38,374 nucleotides of DNA from Clostridiales bacterium (GCA_012522015.1 JAAYLD010000040.1:1-38374); one strand, 5' to 3'; positions 8,210-18,044 are shown, counted from the first letter of the stretch. Made by a program: numbers and translations. Notes: generated by a model from the letters alone, not told the origin.

Positions 8210-8524
8210 GTGAGATACGCGTGGACATGGACTGTAAAGGCTGAGTGTATTGACGAGTATGTAAAAATGCACCTCAACCCGTGGCCTGAAATTTTAACCG
8301 AGCACAGCCGCGCCGGAATACGTAATTACTCGATTTTTCAAAACGGACGTCAGTTTTTCTACTGTTTTGAATGCGATGATCCGGCCGCAGCATTTGCATA
8401 CTTAGACAAAAGCCCCATTTGCCAGAAATGGAACGCCATCACATCAAAAATGATTGAGGGTTCGTTTGATTTTTCCAAGGAAAATCCGGTTGAATATCTC
8501 CGCGAAGTTTTTTACCTGCCGTAA
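8210..8524 (+). CDS. L-rhamnose mutarotase / DUF718-like protein
   Basis: 104 aa: small ferredoxin-like fold protein with HLNPWPEILTEHSRAGIRNYSIFQNGRQFFYCFECDD, RhaM-like; SD GGAGG upstream. Confidence 0.8.
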   Translation: MRYAWTWTVKAECIDEYVKMHLNPWPEILTEHSRAGIRNYSIFQNGRQFFYCFECDDPAAAFAYLDKSPICQKWNAITSKMIEGSFDFSKENPVEYLREVFYLP

Positions 8525-8572
8525 AAAGCTTTCTCATCGTCATATAGTAAAAATTTTATTATATATCTAAAA

Positions 8573-8610
8573 AAATGTCAGATTATGAGCGCACACATAA
8601 TCTGACATTT
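8573..8610. terminator. Bidirectional-looking intrinsic terminator
   Basis: AAATGTCAGATTATG-agcgcaca-CATAATCTGACATTT, 15-bp perfect stem flanked by A-run and T-rich tract. Confidence 0.85.
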
Positions 8611-8632
8611 TTATTTACTTTTGCTACAAATC

Positions 8633-8659
8633 TAAAATAAATAAAAAAAACGTCGATAA
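8633..8659 (+). promoter_or_regulatory. SigmaD/sigma28-type promoter upstream of the chemoreceptor
   Basis: TAAA (8633-8636) - 15 nt - GTCGATAA (8652-8659); consensus TAAA-N15-GCCGATAA with one mismatch. Confidence 0.55.
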
Positions 8660-8743
8660 AAAGATAAGATGAAGTATCATTATAGCGCTTGGCTGTAATA
8701 GAGTCCTGTTTGGAAAATGTATTAATACAACTGAGGTGTTACA

Positions 8744-11197
8744 ATGCTAAAGAATGTTAAGCTTACGCGTAAGGAAAAGCAAAAGAAGCTCCCTTCATTA
8801 AAATACTTGATTTCATTTTCGGTAATTATTCTTATTTTAGCGGTCATATGTATCTTCGCGGTAATGTCGGCGCTTATGTCATACAATACATATAATCAAA
8901 ATTTACAAAATCTTTTGCCTGCGACAGCGTCGCTTGCCGCCAAAACGGTCTCTACCGAAGTATCACGGTTTGTAACTCAAGCCGAAACCATCGCTTCCAC
9001 GGGAACTTTTGTATCTGTCACAGCAACCGATGAAGACAGGGCTATCTATATTAAAAATGCCTTTAATAAAGGCGATAAGAAAGATAAAGAAATTTTAGCC
9101 GTTCATTATTACAACAAAGAAGGGCAAAATCTGAACGTTGCTGAGGACCTCGACGGCGCTGACTTTTTCGAAACAGCTATGAGCGGTAAAAAATATATAG
9201 GAGACCCTAAACTTGACACCGACGGAGAAACAATGTATTTTAATATCGCCGTTCCTGTATGGCACGCCGGCGTTGAAGGCTCAAATATTATAGGAGTGCT
9301 TAACCTAAAGGTTAATCAATCCGTAATCAATAACGTTGTTGTTTCGTTAAAGGTCAGCAAAAATGCTACTTCCTTCGTTATTAATAAAGATAGCGTTGCT
9401 GTTGCCAGCATGGATATCAAATCTGTACGCTCCCATCAAAACATCAAAAAAATGTCTGAGAAGTCGAAGGGGCTTGCCAATCTTGTGGAAATGATTGATT
9501 TAGCACAAAAAGACAATATAGGGTTTGGTAGCTACCGTTCTGACGGTAAAACATACCTCGTAGGGTATGCTCCAATCAGCGGTTTTGTTAATTGGTATTT
9601 CTTTGCATCTGCTCCAAACACCGACTTCAACACTTCTGTTATTAGTGCTATTTACTTCTCTGTAATCCTTTGCATTGTTTTTGTTGTAATATCAATAATT
9701 GTTGTTACTTTTCTGACACGGCCATTAACGAATACATTTAAACTGCTTTCAGACAGACAAGCTCAGCTTGCCGCAGGAGACGTAACATCTCCTGTTCCAT
9801 ACATTAAAGCATCCGCAAAGGAAATCAATACTCTATATGAATCCTTAACGGGAGTTGTCAATACAACCCGTGACATTATTGAGGACATCGACTACTTAAT
9901 GACAGAGATGTCCCTCCAGAACTTTGATATTGAAACACGCGCTGAGGAGAAGTATGTAGGTGACTTCAGCGGAATCCTCAAATCGTTCCGTCGCCTGCGC
10001 GATGGTTTGACAGCTTCGTTCCGTCGAATTATCAGCGTCAGCGACCAGGTGACAGCAGGCGCCGATCAGGTCAGCAGCGATGCCCAGACAATAGCACAAG
10101 GCGCGTCTGAGCAGGCAGCAAGTATACAGGAGCTTTCAGCATCTATCAGTGAAGTATCTGAAATCGCGCGTAAAAACGCACAAGCCGCAGGACAGGCAAA
10201 AAGCTTCACTGCCGAAGCAGGCGTTCTTATGTCAAAGAGCAGTGATGACATGGGACAGTTGCGTGATGCAATGGATAAGATATATGAATCGTCAACCAAC
10301 ATCAGCAAAATTATAAAGACGATTGAAGATATTGCTTTCCAGACAAATATTCTTGCTATCAATGCTGCTATTGAAGCGGCGAGCGCCGGTGTGGCAGGTA
10401 AAGGTTTTGCTGTTGTCGCAGACGAGGTACGCAACCTCTCGCAAAAATCAGCAGAAGCGGCAAAATCAACAACAACGCTCATCAAGACATCCGTTGCCGC
10501 AGTCGAGGAGGGCGCTGAGCTTGTTGAGCGCACAAATGAGAGCTTCAATCAATTAGCAGAGAAAACAAAAGAAATTGAAAAAATTATGGACAGCATCGCG
10601 TCAGGTGCTGAAGCACAGTCTACAGCAATTTCGCAAATTTCTGTTGGTATTGAACAAGTTGCGTCAATCGTCAGCATCACGTCTGCGACATCAGAAGAAA
10701 GTGCTGCTGCAAGCATACAGCTTAAAGAGCAAGCAGATGAGCTCCATCGCCTTACTAATAAAGTCACTATCTCTGATAAATATGGCTACGATTTTGACGA
10801 AACCGATGAATCCGACGAAGCCGATGAAAATATTGATGAAAACGTAATCGAAATTGAAAATGATGGCGTCGAAGATGAGGAAAATGTAAAAGATGCTGAA
10901 ATAGCAGATGATGCAGAATTAGGTACGCCATCGCCGGACGACACCGACGATGGAACAACGAAAGACGATAATGTGACTCAGGAGCAGGCCACTCAGGAGC
11001 AGGCCACTGTCGATGCTGCGGAAAAGACTGAGCCGGACACAGGTTCAGGCACATATATAGACATAAACATAGATACAGATACCGACGCGGACACTGATGT
11101 GAGTGCCGGTAATGACAAAGACAATGGCGAAGGCTCAGTCACTGACACAGAAGAAAAAAAAGACGAGAAAGAAAAAAAGAGAAAGAAAAAAAATTGA
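8744..11197 (+). CDS. Methyl-accepting chemotaxis protein with extracellular dCache-like sensor and long acidic C-terminal extension
   Basis: Two TM segments around a Cache-like region, HAMP, signalling hairpin [57 protein letters not shown]; about 145-residue D/E/T-rich tail. Confidence 0.93.
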   Translation: MLKNVKLTRKEKQKKLPSLKYLISFSVIILILAVICIFAVMSALMSYNTYNQNLQNLLPATASLAAKTVSTEVSRFVTQAETIASTGTFVSVTATDEDRAIYIKNAFNKGDKKDKEILAVHYYNKEGQNLNVAEDLDGADFFETAMSGKKYIGDPKLDTDGETMYFNIAVPVWHAGVEGSNIIGVLNLKVNQSVINNVVVSLKVSKNATSFVINKDSVAVASMDIKSVRSHQNIKKMSEKSKGLANLVEMIDLAQKDNIGFGSYRSDGKTYLVGYAPISGFVNWYFFASAPNTDFNTSVISAIYFSVILCIVFVVISIIVVTFLTRPLTNTFKLLSDRQAQLAAGDVTSPVPYIKASAKEINTLYESLTGVVNTTRDIIEDIDYLMTEMSLQNFDIETRAEEKYVGDFSGILKSFRRLRDGLTASFRRIISVSDQVTAGADQVSSDAQTIAQGASEQAASIQELSASISEVSEIARKNAQAAGQAKSFTAEAGVLMSKSSDDMGQLRDAMDKIYESSTNISKIIKTIEDIAFQTNILAINAAIEAASAGVAGKGFAVVADEVRNLSQKSAEAAKSTTTLIKTSVAAVEEGAELVERTNESFNQLAEKTKEIEKIMDSIASGAEAQSTAISQISVGIEQVASIVSITSATSEESAAASIQLKEQADELHRLTNKVTISDKYGYDFDETDESDEADENIDENVIEIENDGVEDEENVKDAEIADDAELGTPSPDDTDDGTTKDDNVTQEQATQEQATVDAAEKTEPDTGSGTYIDINIDTDTDADTDVSAGNDKDNGEGSVTDTEEKKDEKEKKRKKKN
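10978..11008 (+). repeat. 15-bp in-frame tandem repeat (ACTCAGGAGCAGGCC x2 plus partial)
   Basis: actcaggagcaggccactcaggagcaggccact encodes [11 protein letters not shown] in the chemoreceptor tail. Confidence 0.8.
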
Positions 11198-11341
11198 TGT
11201 AGACAAAGGTGTGAGAAAGAGCTTTCTCTTATCCCGTAAGCGTATTGTTCGACAATAGCTATTAGGTATGTAAAGAAGCTTGCGCCATAAAGTTGTTGCT
11301 TGCGTGATATAACACGTAAGCCAACATAAAAACAAAATAAT

Positions 11342-11390
11342 ACGGCATTTTGCTTTATGTTTTTAACACCGAAGCAAAATGCCGTTTTTC
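11342..11390 (+). terminator. Intrinsic terminator downstream of the chemoreceptor
   Basis: ACGGCATTTTGCTT ... AAGCAAAATGCCGT followed by TTTT; 14-bp stem. Confidence 0.85.
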
Positions 11391-11499
11391 ATATTTTTTT
11401 GTATTTACCAAAATCATAAGCGTTTTATCCAATACTTTATCATCTTTACTGTAAAACATAACATCATAATTGATTGACTATTATAAATCGCAATAAAAA

Positions 11500-11979
11500 T
11501 CAATTCATCTCGCCACGGTTAAATTTATACCATGCTCTTATTGCATTTATAACCCAATAAACAATGAAAACATACATAATTCCAAAGCAAACACCTGTAA
11601 AATCAAGCCATATATCCTTCACCTGCGAACCTCGGCTTGAGAATCTTTGTATTGTTTCATCAATCAAAGCTGCCGCAAGACCGAAAGAAGCACAATTTAC
11701 AATTCCCTGCCACCTCACGCGTCGGCTAATAATTAAAAACAATGCAAGCTCAGCTCCCAGCGATGAAAACTCTATGAAATGCGCCATTTTTCTAACAAGG
11801 TGATCTGTCACTTTTTCCTTGTCAATGAAAATTTCAAGCATCGGTTTTATAGCTTTGAGTACATTTAAGCTTTTTCGCTGTGATTTCTTAACATTCTCAA
11901 TGGAATTACTCCATATTAAAATAAGCGTCGCGACGATAAATATTATCAATATAATCGCCGCAATATTTCGTTTGCCCAT
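11500..11979 (-). CDS. VanZ-like family membrane protein
   Basis: RKMAHFIEFSSLGAEL and LIDETIQRFSSRGSQVKDIWLDFTGVCFG are VanZ-family motifs; several TM segments. Confidence 0.88.
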   Translation of the reverse strand: MGKRNIAAIILIIFIVATLILIWSNSIENVKKSQRKSLNVLKAIKPMLEIFIDKEKVTDHLVRKMAHFIEFSSLGAELALFLIISRRVRWQGIVNCASFGLAAALIDETIQRFSSRGSQVKDIWLDFTGVCFGIMYVFIVYWVINAIRAWYKFNRGEMN

Positions 11980-12197
11980 AAAACACCATACCCTGCCATC
12001 GTCTTTACGTTATCCATAGAAATATAATCTATAAATTAAGCAGTACGCTATATCAGTCCCGCTAATATAAATATGATACAGCCATTTTAAGAAAGAAACA
12101 ACTGTATAATGGAAATATTTACATTTAGTTTTATTTTTAAATTCCTATACCTACGTATGTTTTGTTTTTGTATATCGACGAGCTGCAACATTACCAA

Positions 12198-12581
12198 TTA
12201 GTATTTAATCAAAAAATATATAACATAAATCCATCCGAGCATACCGTGAAGGATGGCCCAACCGACAGATTTCCATGTGACATATGAGATAACGACGGCA
12301 AGGCATGTTCCGAAGCTGATACCGGCTTTTGTAACTGTTTTACTGGTTTCAGTTACGGTATGAGTCATAACGCTCTGCTTCTCCTTTCCATATATCAAAA
12401 CTTCTATATTGACATCGAAAAACGTGGCTATCTTATGTAGCGTTTCAATATCAGGCTCCGTTTTTCCGCGCTCCCAGTTAGATACCGCCTGACGCGACAC
12501 GTTCAAATATTCTGCGAGTTCCTCCTGACTGATTCCCTTCTCTTCTCGTATGCGCTTTATGTGCTTCCCAACTATATTCAT
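12198..12581 (-). CDS. XRE-family HTH regulator with C-terminal transmembrane segments
   Basis: MNIVGKHIKRIREEKGISQEELAEYLNVSRQAVSNWERGKTEPDIETLHKIATFFDVNIEVLI, then hydrophobic tail; ATG 12581 with AGGAGG SD. Confidence 0.9.
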   Translation of the reverse strand: MNIVGKHIKRIREEKGISQEELAEYLNVSRQAVSNWERGKTEPDIETLHKIATFFDVNIEVLIYGKEKQSVMTHTVTETSKTVTKAGISFGTCLAVVISYVTWKSVGWAILHGMLGWIYVIYFLIKY

Positions 12582-12604
12582 ATAAAATCCTCCTGTCATT
12601 TTGT

Positions 12605-12648
12605 ATTATATAGCACCACACAAAACATGCAAGCAACATTACGTTGCT
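12605..12648 (-). promoter_or_regulatory. Promoter with overlapping inverted-repeat operator of the second XRE gene
   Basis: Minus strand TTGCAT (12632-12627) - 16 nt - TATAAT (12610-12605); AGCAAC-attac-GTTGCT inverted repeat at 12632-12648. Confidence 0.55.
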
Positions 12649-12992
12649 ATACATCAAAAAACGCGCCGTTTTACCATTTTTATCCGCGGTAATTTGTTAC
12701 ACATGGTTTTTGCTCTGTATTTTTAATTAATATGCGAGCCTTTAGTCATCAAAACCCATTTCTTTAGCCTTGCTTCGATTCTTTCCATACAGTTTGTAAA
12801 AATGTAACGTCATATGTCTTTTCATGGATAAAACAGTTGTGCTCTACAAATAATAACAGAGTAAAAACACACTCCTGAGGGAAACATCAATCAAAGAAAG
12901 ATAATATATGCGAATGCGGCAACTAACTTATTTTTTCTATGCCGCAGGCGCATGTCAGCAAAAGCAAAACAACAAACAGAAAGGAAAAAACT

Positions 12993-13550
12993 ATGAAGGC
13001 TACTGGAATTGTCAGACGAATAGACGACCTCGGACGTGTCGTCATACCCAAGGAGATTCGGCGAACCATGCGTATACGCGAAGGCGACCCGCTTGAAATA
13101 TACACCGACCGCGAAGGTGAGGTAATCTTTAAAAAATACTCCCCGATAGGCGAGCTTACGTCATTTGCAACGCAATACGCCGAAACACTCCACAAAACAT
13201 GCGGACTTGACGTCGTAATATGCGACCGAGACGCTGTTGTTGCCGCCGCAGGCGTTTCAAGAAAAGAATATACAGACAGAAAATTAACAGATGAACTTGA
13301 ATCCATCATTGAAACCCGTCAGCTGTATAAGTACAATCAATATCAGCATAACGGACAAAAAATATACGTCATCGACGGCGGTTCTCACTACGTCCGTTGC
13401 GCAATGCCGATATTGAGTGAGGGTGACATCGCCGGATGCGTTATTTCCGTCGCGTCGGATGACAACCAGGAGAAGCCGATTTCCGATGAAATCGAGATCA
13501 AGCTGATACAATCGGCAGCTTCATTCCTTGGAAAACAACTTGAAAGCTAA
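12993..13550 (+). CDS. spoVT: Stage V sporulation protein T-like regulator (AbrB N-terminal domain + GAF-like domain)
   Basis: MKATGIVRRIDDLGRVVIPKEIRRTMRIREGDPLEIYTDREGEVIFKKYSP; C-terminal domain typical of SpoVT; SD AAGGA. Confidence 0.92.
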   Translation: MKATGIVRRIDDLGRVVIPKEIRRTMRIREGDPLEIYTDREGEVIFKKYSPIGELTSFATQYAETLHKTCGLDVVICDRDAVVAAAGVSRKEYTDRKLTDELESIIETRQLYKYNQYQHNGQKIYVIDGGSHYVRCAMPILSEGDIAGCVISVASDDNQEKPISDEIEIKLIQSAASFLGKQLES

Positions 13551-13758
13551 CGGACGCGAAATAGAAAAAGAGCGCCCGCGCGAGCTATTTGAAAAAATGT
13601 GCGAAGCACGGGGCGAGCCTGTGATGATGGCAAGGACTCCTAATGGCTTAGAATGTCTTGCCGGACGGCTGTGTGGCGAGCAGTGTGCTGACGCCATACG
13701 CGGCAGTGCAAAAAGCAGCAATAATGTATCACAAAAAGACGATAACCAACTTAGATAA
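13528..13758 (+). CDS. Small hypothetical protein overlapping the 3' end of spoVT
   Basis: 76-codon ORF from the track (non-ATG start) with codon bias like neighbouring genes, located before a terminator; contains CLAGRLCGEQC. Confidence 0.45.
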   Translation: MENNLKANGREIEKERPRELFEKMCEARGEPVMMARTPNGLECLAGRLCGEQCADAIRGSAKSSNNVSQKDDNQLR

Positions 13759-13783
13759 TTAATTAAATTATAGTCAATTATAA

Positions 13784-13816
13784 AAAAAATCGCGCGATCT
13801 GTTCGCGCGATTTTTT
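13784..13816. terminator. Bidirectional intrinsic terminator between convergent genes
   Basis: AAAAAATCGCGCGA-tctgt-TCGCGCGATTTTTT. Confidence 0.9.
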
Positions 13817-13855
13817 CATCTATATGCTTTGTTTTGATAGATGATGTTTAGATAG

Positions 13856-16258
13856 TCAACGAACGACAATATTGACAATTCTGTCTGGAACGTAAATCTC
13901 TTTGACAATTGTCTTGCCATCAAGGAGCATTGCTATTCGCTCATCAGCTTTAACAGTCGCAACTGCATCCTCTTTAGATGCGCCTCTTGGCAGCATTATC
14001 GTGCCGCGCAGCTTGCCGTTTATTTGAACCGCAATTTCAATTGTGTCGTCAATAGTCTTTGCCTCGTCGTACTCCGGCCATGTACTAAACGCAAGCATTT
14101 TCTTCTCGCCGATATACTCATTTATCTCCTCACATATGTGCGGCGCGAACGGATAAAGAAGCTTAATGAAAGTCACAAGCTCCTCATGCGTCAATGTCCC
14201 CGCATCATAAATCTCATTTATGAGCGTCATGAGTGCAGCGATCGCCGTGTTGAACTTCATTTCTTCAATATCGGAGCTGACTTTCTTGATTGTTTTATGG
14301 AAAGAACGCTCAAGAGACGGTGTTACACCGTGACCCCTCACTAAATCTGTCAGGCCTGCAACACGATCAAGGAACCGGCGGCATCCCTTAACGCCGCTGT
14401 CTTTCCACGGTGCTGCCGCACCATAATCGCCCATAAAGAGAATGTATGTGCGAAGCGTGTCGGCGCCATAAATGTCGATAACATCATTTGGGTCGACGAC
14501 ATTGCCTTTTGATTTGCTCATTTTTTCGCCGTCTGCGCCAAGCACAAGACCGACGGCCGAACGCTTTTTGTAAGGTTCCGGTGTCGGCACGACGCCAATA
14601 TCGTAAAGGAACATGTGCCAGAAGCGAGAATAAATCATATGGCGTGTCACATGCTCCATGCCACCGTTATACCAATCAACGGGCATCCAATAACGCAGTT
14701 TTTCAGGGTCGGCAAGGCATTTATCGTTGTGCGGATCGCAATAGCGTAAAAAATACCACGAGCTACCCGCCCACTGGGGCATCGTATCAGATTCGCGCTT
14801 CGCATCGCCGCCACAGCGCGGGCATTTGCAGTTTACAAAGCTATCAATTTTAGCAAGCGGGCTTTCTCCGCCGACACCCTGTTCTATATTTTTCACGGCA
14901 GGTAAACGGAGCGGCAGCTCCTCGTACGGGACGGGAACCATACCACACTCTTGGCAGTAAATGATTGGGATCGGCTCGCCCCAGTATATCTGGCGGTTGA
15001 AAGCCCAGTCTTTCATCTTATACTGGACGCCGGCCTCTCCTGTTCCATGCTCGGTGAGATATTCAATCGTCTTTTCTATGGCCTCTTTCTTGTTTGTGAT
15101 GCCATTAAGGAAGCCGGAGTTGATCATCTCGCCGTCGCCGTCGTATGCAGCCTCAGCAATATTGCCTCCCTTAATAACTTCTATTATCGGAAGGCCGAAC
15201 TTCTTTGCAAATTCGTAGTCGCGGCTGTCGTGTGCCGGTACCGCCATAATGGCGCCCGTACCGTAGCTCATCATTACATAGTCTGCAATATATATCGGAA
15301 TCTCAGCGCCGTTAATGGGGTTGATAGCTGTAAGCCCCTCAATCTTTATGCCCGTTTTTTCCTTGACAAGCTGTGTACGCTCAAACTCGCTTTTCTTTGC
15401 GCACTCGGCTTTATAAGCGTCAAGTTCTTCTTTATTTGTAATTCGCGCCGAATACTTATCAATTATCGGATGCTCCGGCGCGATAACCATAAAAGTCGCG
15501 CCAAAAAGCGTGTCAGGACGAGTTGTGTAAACACGAAGAATATCGTCGGTATCTTTGATTGGGAAATTAACGTATGCACCTGTCGATTTCCCGATCCAGT
15601 TTATTTGCTGCTGCTTTATATTCTGTGGATAATCGACATTCTCAAGGCCTTCAAGCATCCTGTCCGCATATTTAGTTATGCGCAGGTACCAGACATCCTT
15701 TGCTTTCTGTATAACGTCGCTGTGGCAAACATCGCACTTTCCTCCCTGCGAGTCCTCGTTTGACAAAACAACGTTGCACTGCGGGCAGTAATTGACCATT
15801 GCCTTATCGCGATAGACAAGGCCATGCTCAAACATCTTAAGGAAAATCCACTGCGTCCATTTATAATAGCCTTCATCGGTCGTATCGATCACTCGAGACC
15901 AATCAAACGAAAAACCGGCGCGCTTAAGCTGCTCGGTGAAGTGCGCTATGTTTTCATCCGTCACATCGCGGGGGTGGCGGCGCGTCTTAATCGCGTAGTT
16001 TGCCGTATTAAGCCCAAATGCGTCAAAGCCTATCGGGAAAAGTACGTTGTATCCGCGCATACGTTTATAGCGCGAGATAACCTCAAGGCTCTGGAACGCC
16101 TTAATGTGACCAACATGGAGCCCCGCTCCACTCGGATAAGGAAATTCTATCAGCGCGTAAAATTTAGGCAGCGAAAAATCATCCTTTGCTTCAAAAGTAC
16201 GCGCTTTTTCCCATCTGTCTTGCCACTTTTTATCACTAACTTTAAAGTCGTATTTCAT
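13856..16258 (-). CDS. leuS: Leucyl-tRNA synthetase
   Basis: FPYPSGAGLHVGHIKAF (HIGH-like), KMSKSKGNVVDP (KMSKS), CP1 editing domain. Confidence 0.98.
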   Translation of the reverse strand: MKYDFKVSDKKWQDRWEKARTFEAKDDFSLPKFYALIEFPYPSGAGLHVGHIKAFQSLEVISRYKRMRGYNVLFPIGFDAFGLNTANYAIKTRRHPRDVTDENIAHFTEQLKRAGFSFDWSRVIDTTDEGYYKWTQWIFLKMFEHGLVYRDKAMVNYCPQCNVVLSNEDSQGGKCDVCHSDVIQKAKDVWYLRITKYADRMLEGLENVDYPQNIKQQQINWIGKSTGAYVNFPIKDTDDILRVYTTRPDTLFGATFMVIAPEHPIIDKYSARITNKEELDAYKAECAKKSEFERTQLVKEKTGIKIEGLTAINPINGAEIPIYIADYVMMSYGTGAIMAVPAHDSRDYEFAKKFGLPIIEVIKGGNIAEAAYDGDGEMINSGFLNGITNKKEAIEKTIEYLTEHGTGEAGVQYKMKDWAFNRQIYWGEPIPIIYCQECGMVPVPYEELPLRLPAVKNIEQGVGGESPLAKIDSFVNCKCPRCGGDAKRESDTMPQWAGSSWYFLRYCDPHNDKCLADPEKLRYWMPVDWYNGGMEHVTRHMIYSRFWHMFLYDIGVVPTPEPYKKRSAVGLVLGADGEKMSKSKGNVVDPNDVIDIYGADTLRTYILFMGDYGAAAPWKDSGVKGCRRFLDRVAGLTDLVRGHGVTPSLERSFHKTIKKVSSDIEEMKFNTAIAALMTLINEIYDAGTLTHEELVTFIKLLYPFAPHICEEINEYIGEKKMLAFSTWPEYDEAKTIDDTIEIAVQINGKLRGTIMLPRGASKEDAVATVKADERIAMLLDGKTIVKEIYVPDRIVNIVVR

Positions 16259-16298
16259 AGAAATTAATGTCCCTACTTTTATTTTAAGTAATACGGCA

Positions 16299-16727
16299 TC
16301 AAGCCGTAATTATACCAGATATATCGATTTCCTCTGCATCGTCCCAAAGCTTTTCGAGACGGTAAAAATCGCGTTTTTCCGGGTTGAAGATATGAACAAT
16401 AACGAAACCGTAGTCGAGAGCTATCCATGTTCCCCCGAGAAATCCATCTATATGGCGTACGGGAAGCCCGGAGTCGAGTAAACGCTCTTCGACCTCATCC
16501 GCAAGCGTCTTTATCTGCGTGACACTGCCGCCTGTGCATATTACAAAGTAATCTGCAATAATTGTTTTTTCTTCAACATACAAAAGTTTTATATCGCGAG
16601 CAAACTTTTTATCAAGAATTTTTACTATTGATTCGGCAAGCTCCCTTGGTGTTCCAACTGGATATATGATTTTTTCTTTTTCGCCGTCCATTACCGGCTC
16701 CTTCCATATTTTTTGCTGTTGCATCAC
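16299..16727 (-). CDS. rsfS: Ribosomal silencing factor RsfS
   Basis: ARDIKLLYVEEKTIIADYFVICTGGSVTQIKTLADEVEERL...WIALDYGFVIVHIFNPEKRDFYRLEKLWDDA; start may be MDGEK at 16691. Confidence 0.93.
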   Translation of the reverse strand: MMQQQKIWKEPVMDGEKEKIIYPVGTPRELAESIVKILDKKFARDIKLLYVEEKTIIADYFVICTGGSVTQIKTLADEVEERLLDSGLPVRHIDGFLGGTWIALDYGFVIVHIFNPEKRDFYRLEKLWDDAEEIDISGIITA

Positions 16728-17908
16728 TTACGACGCGGTATATCTATTGAATTTTCGTTAACATCAGAGGCAACATACACCTCCGCTTTTACAGTTCCGA
16801 GCGGCGATGAATATATGCTTGATACTTTGCTGTTTGTATCGTCAGTTAAAATTCTATACGGATCAAACTCCGAATCCTTAATATCCTCATTAAAAACATT
16901 TAGGTGATTATTGATTACATCAAGCACGTCTGCACGGCAAAGCACATAGCATGAAGCTCCATTTACCATAAGCCCCTTACCCGGCAGGGTTACCATATAT
17001 ACTTTTGAAAGATCAACCGATAATGCATTTTTTGCAAAGTATATAAAGTCTCCGAGCTCAATGGTTGAGCTCATGTTTGATAAAATCTCTGTCGCACATT
17101 TGCTCAGCGTTGATACATTCATGTTTTCTTTAACCTGCTTTAAAAGAGCCGACATGAAAATTTTCAGTGCGTTTGTACGACCAACATCGGCGTTAACATA
17201 ACCGGAGCGATAACGCACAAACTGCATGGCTTTCTCGCCGTCAAGCCACTGCTCACCCTTCTTCAGATCAATATACAGGTTCTGATATTTGTCGGTATAT
17301 TTCATGTCTGCTGGCACGCTCATATAAACGCCGCCGATTGTATCAATGATTTTTACAAAGCCATCGAGGTCTATTATAGCTGCGTGATTTATGCGTATAT
17401 GGAAAGTTGTCTGAAGTAATCCTGCAAGCTGAGACAGGGCATCCATTGTAGGATCTTTGCTTCCCGCTTTCTTAGCGCTGTTATAATATGCGCCATACAA
17501 AGCGTTAATTTTATGCGATTTTTTCCCGCTAACGTTTACATATGTGTCGCGGGGTATTTGGACTATCGAAATAGTATTCTCATCTATATTACAGCGAACG
17601 ATCATGATAATATCTGTGTTTTTCGCTACTTTATCATGTCCAAGAATAAGAAAATTAAATACTTTCTTATCGTTATCAACCGGCGGTAATGTCACAATGC
17701 TTCCCTCATTGTCAGTCGGCAAAACAATCTCTCCGTCTGTATTTGTCTCGTAATAGCCCCCGAAATTACTCTTATTAGGATCCGGTTCGTATAGAAGAAC
17801 AAACGCACCGCCGACAACAATAGCCGAAAATACGAAAACTACAAGAGAAATTAATACTATAGATACAGGCGAAAGCCGTTTTCTTTTTAATTTTATATCA
17901 TCAGTCAT
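16724..17908 (-). CDS. LytR-CpsA-Psr (LCP) family protein
   Basis: N-terminal TM then LCP domain: FLILGHDKVAKNTDIIMIVRCNIDENTISIVQIPRDTYVNVSGKKSHKINALYG. Confidence 0.93.
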   Translation of the reverse strand: MTDDIKLKRKRLSPVSIVLISLVVFVFSAIVVGGAFVLLYEPDPNKSNFGGYYETNTDGEIVLPTDNEGSIVTLPPVDNDKKVFNFLILGHDKVAKNTDIIMIVRCNIDENTISIVQIPRDTYVNVSGKKSHKINALYGAYYNSAKKAGSKDPTMDALSQLAGLLQTTFHIRINHAAIIDLDGFVKIIDTIGGVYMSVPADMKYTDKYQNLYIDLKKGEQWLDGEKAMQFVRYRSGYVNADVGRTNALKIFMSALLKQVKENMNVSTLSKCATEILSNMSSTIELGDFIYFAKNALSVDLSKVYMVTLPGKGLMVNGASCYVLCRADVLDVINNHLNVFNEDIKDSEFDPYRILTDDTNSKVSSIYSSPLGTVKAEVYVASDVNENSIDIPRRK

Positions 17909-18044
17909 AATAAAATTATAGTTTCATCAAATCCGGGTGAACCCGGACGGCTCCTTCCGTTATGTACATTAATGTTTTATGCATTTATACGTTGTTCCAT
18001 GTATGGTCATTTTGTTTGCCATTATCAACAACAACGGGCAGACC

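Noticed and set aside
14951-15763. 270-aa plus-strand ORF opposite leuS
   Set aside because: Fully antisense to leuS; no recognisable domain and no promoter or SD support
16284-16316. Hairpin TACGGC-ttgat-GCCGTA and TGGTATAAT at the rsfS stop/leuS 5' region of the minus strand
   Set aside because: Gene order is rsfS then leuS; hairpin lacks a T-tract and no -35 found; could be a weak leuS promoter but support is insufficient
17932-17947. TCCGGGTGAACCCGGA hairpin upstream of the LCP gene
   Set aside because: Short GC palindrome without T-tract or partner structure; not enough to call a terminator or regulator
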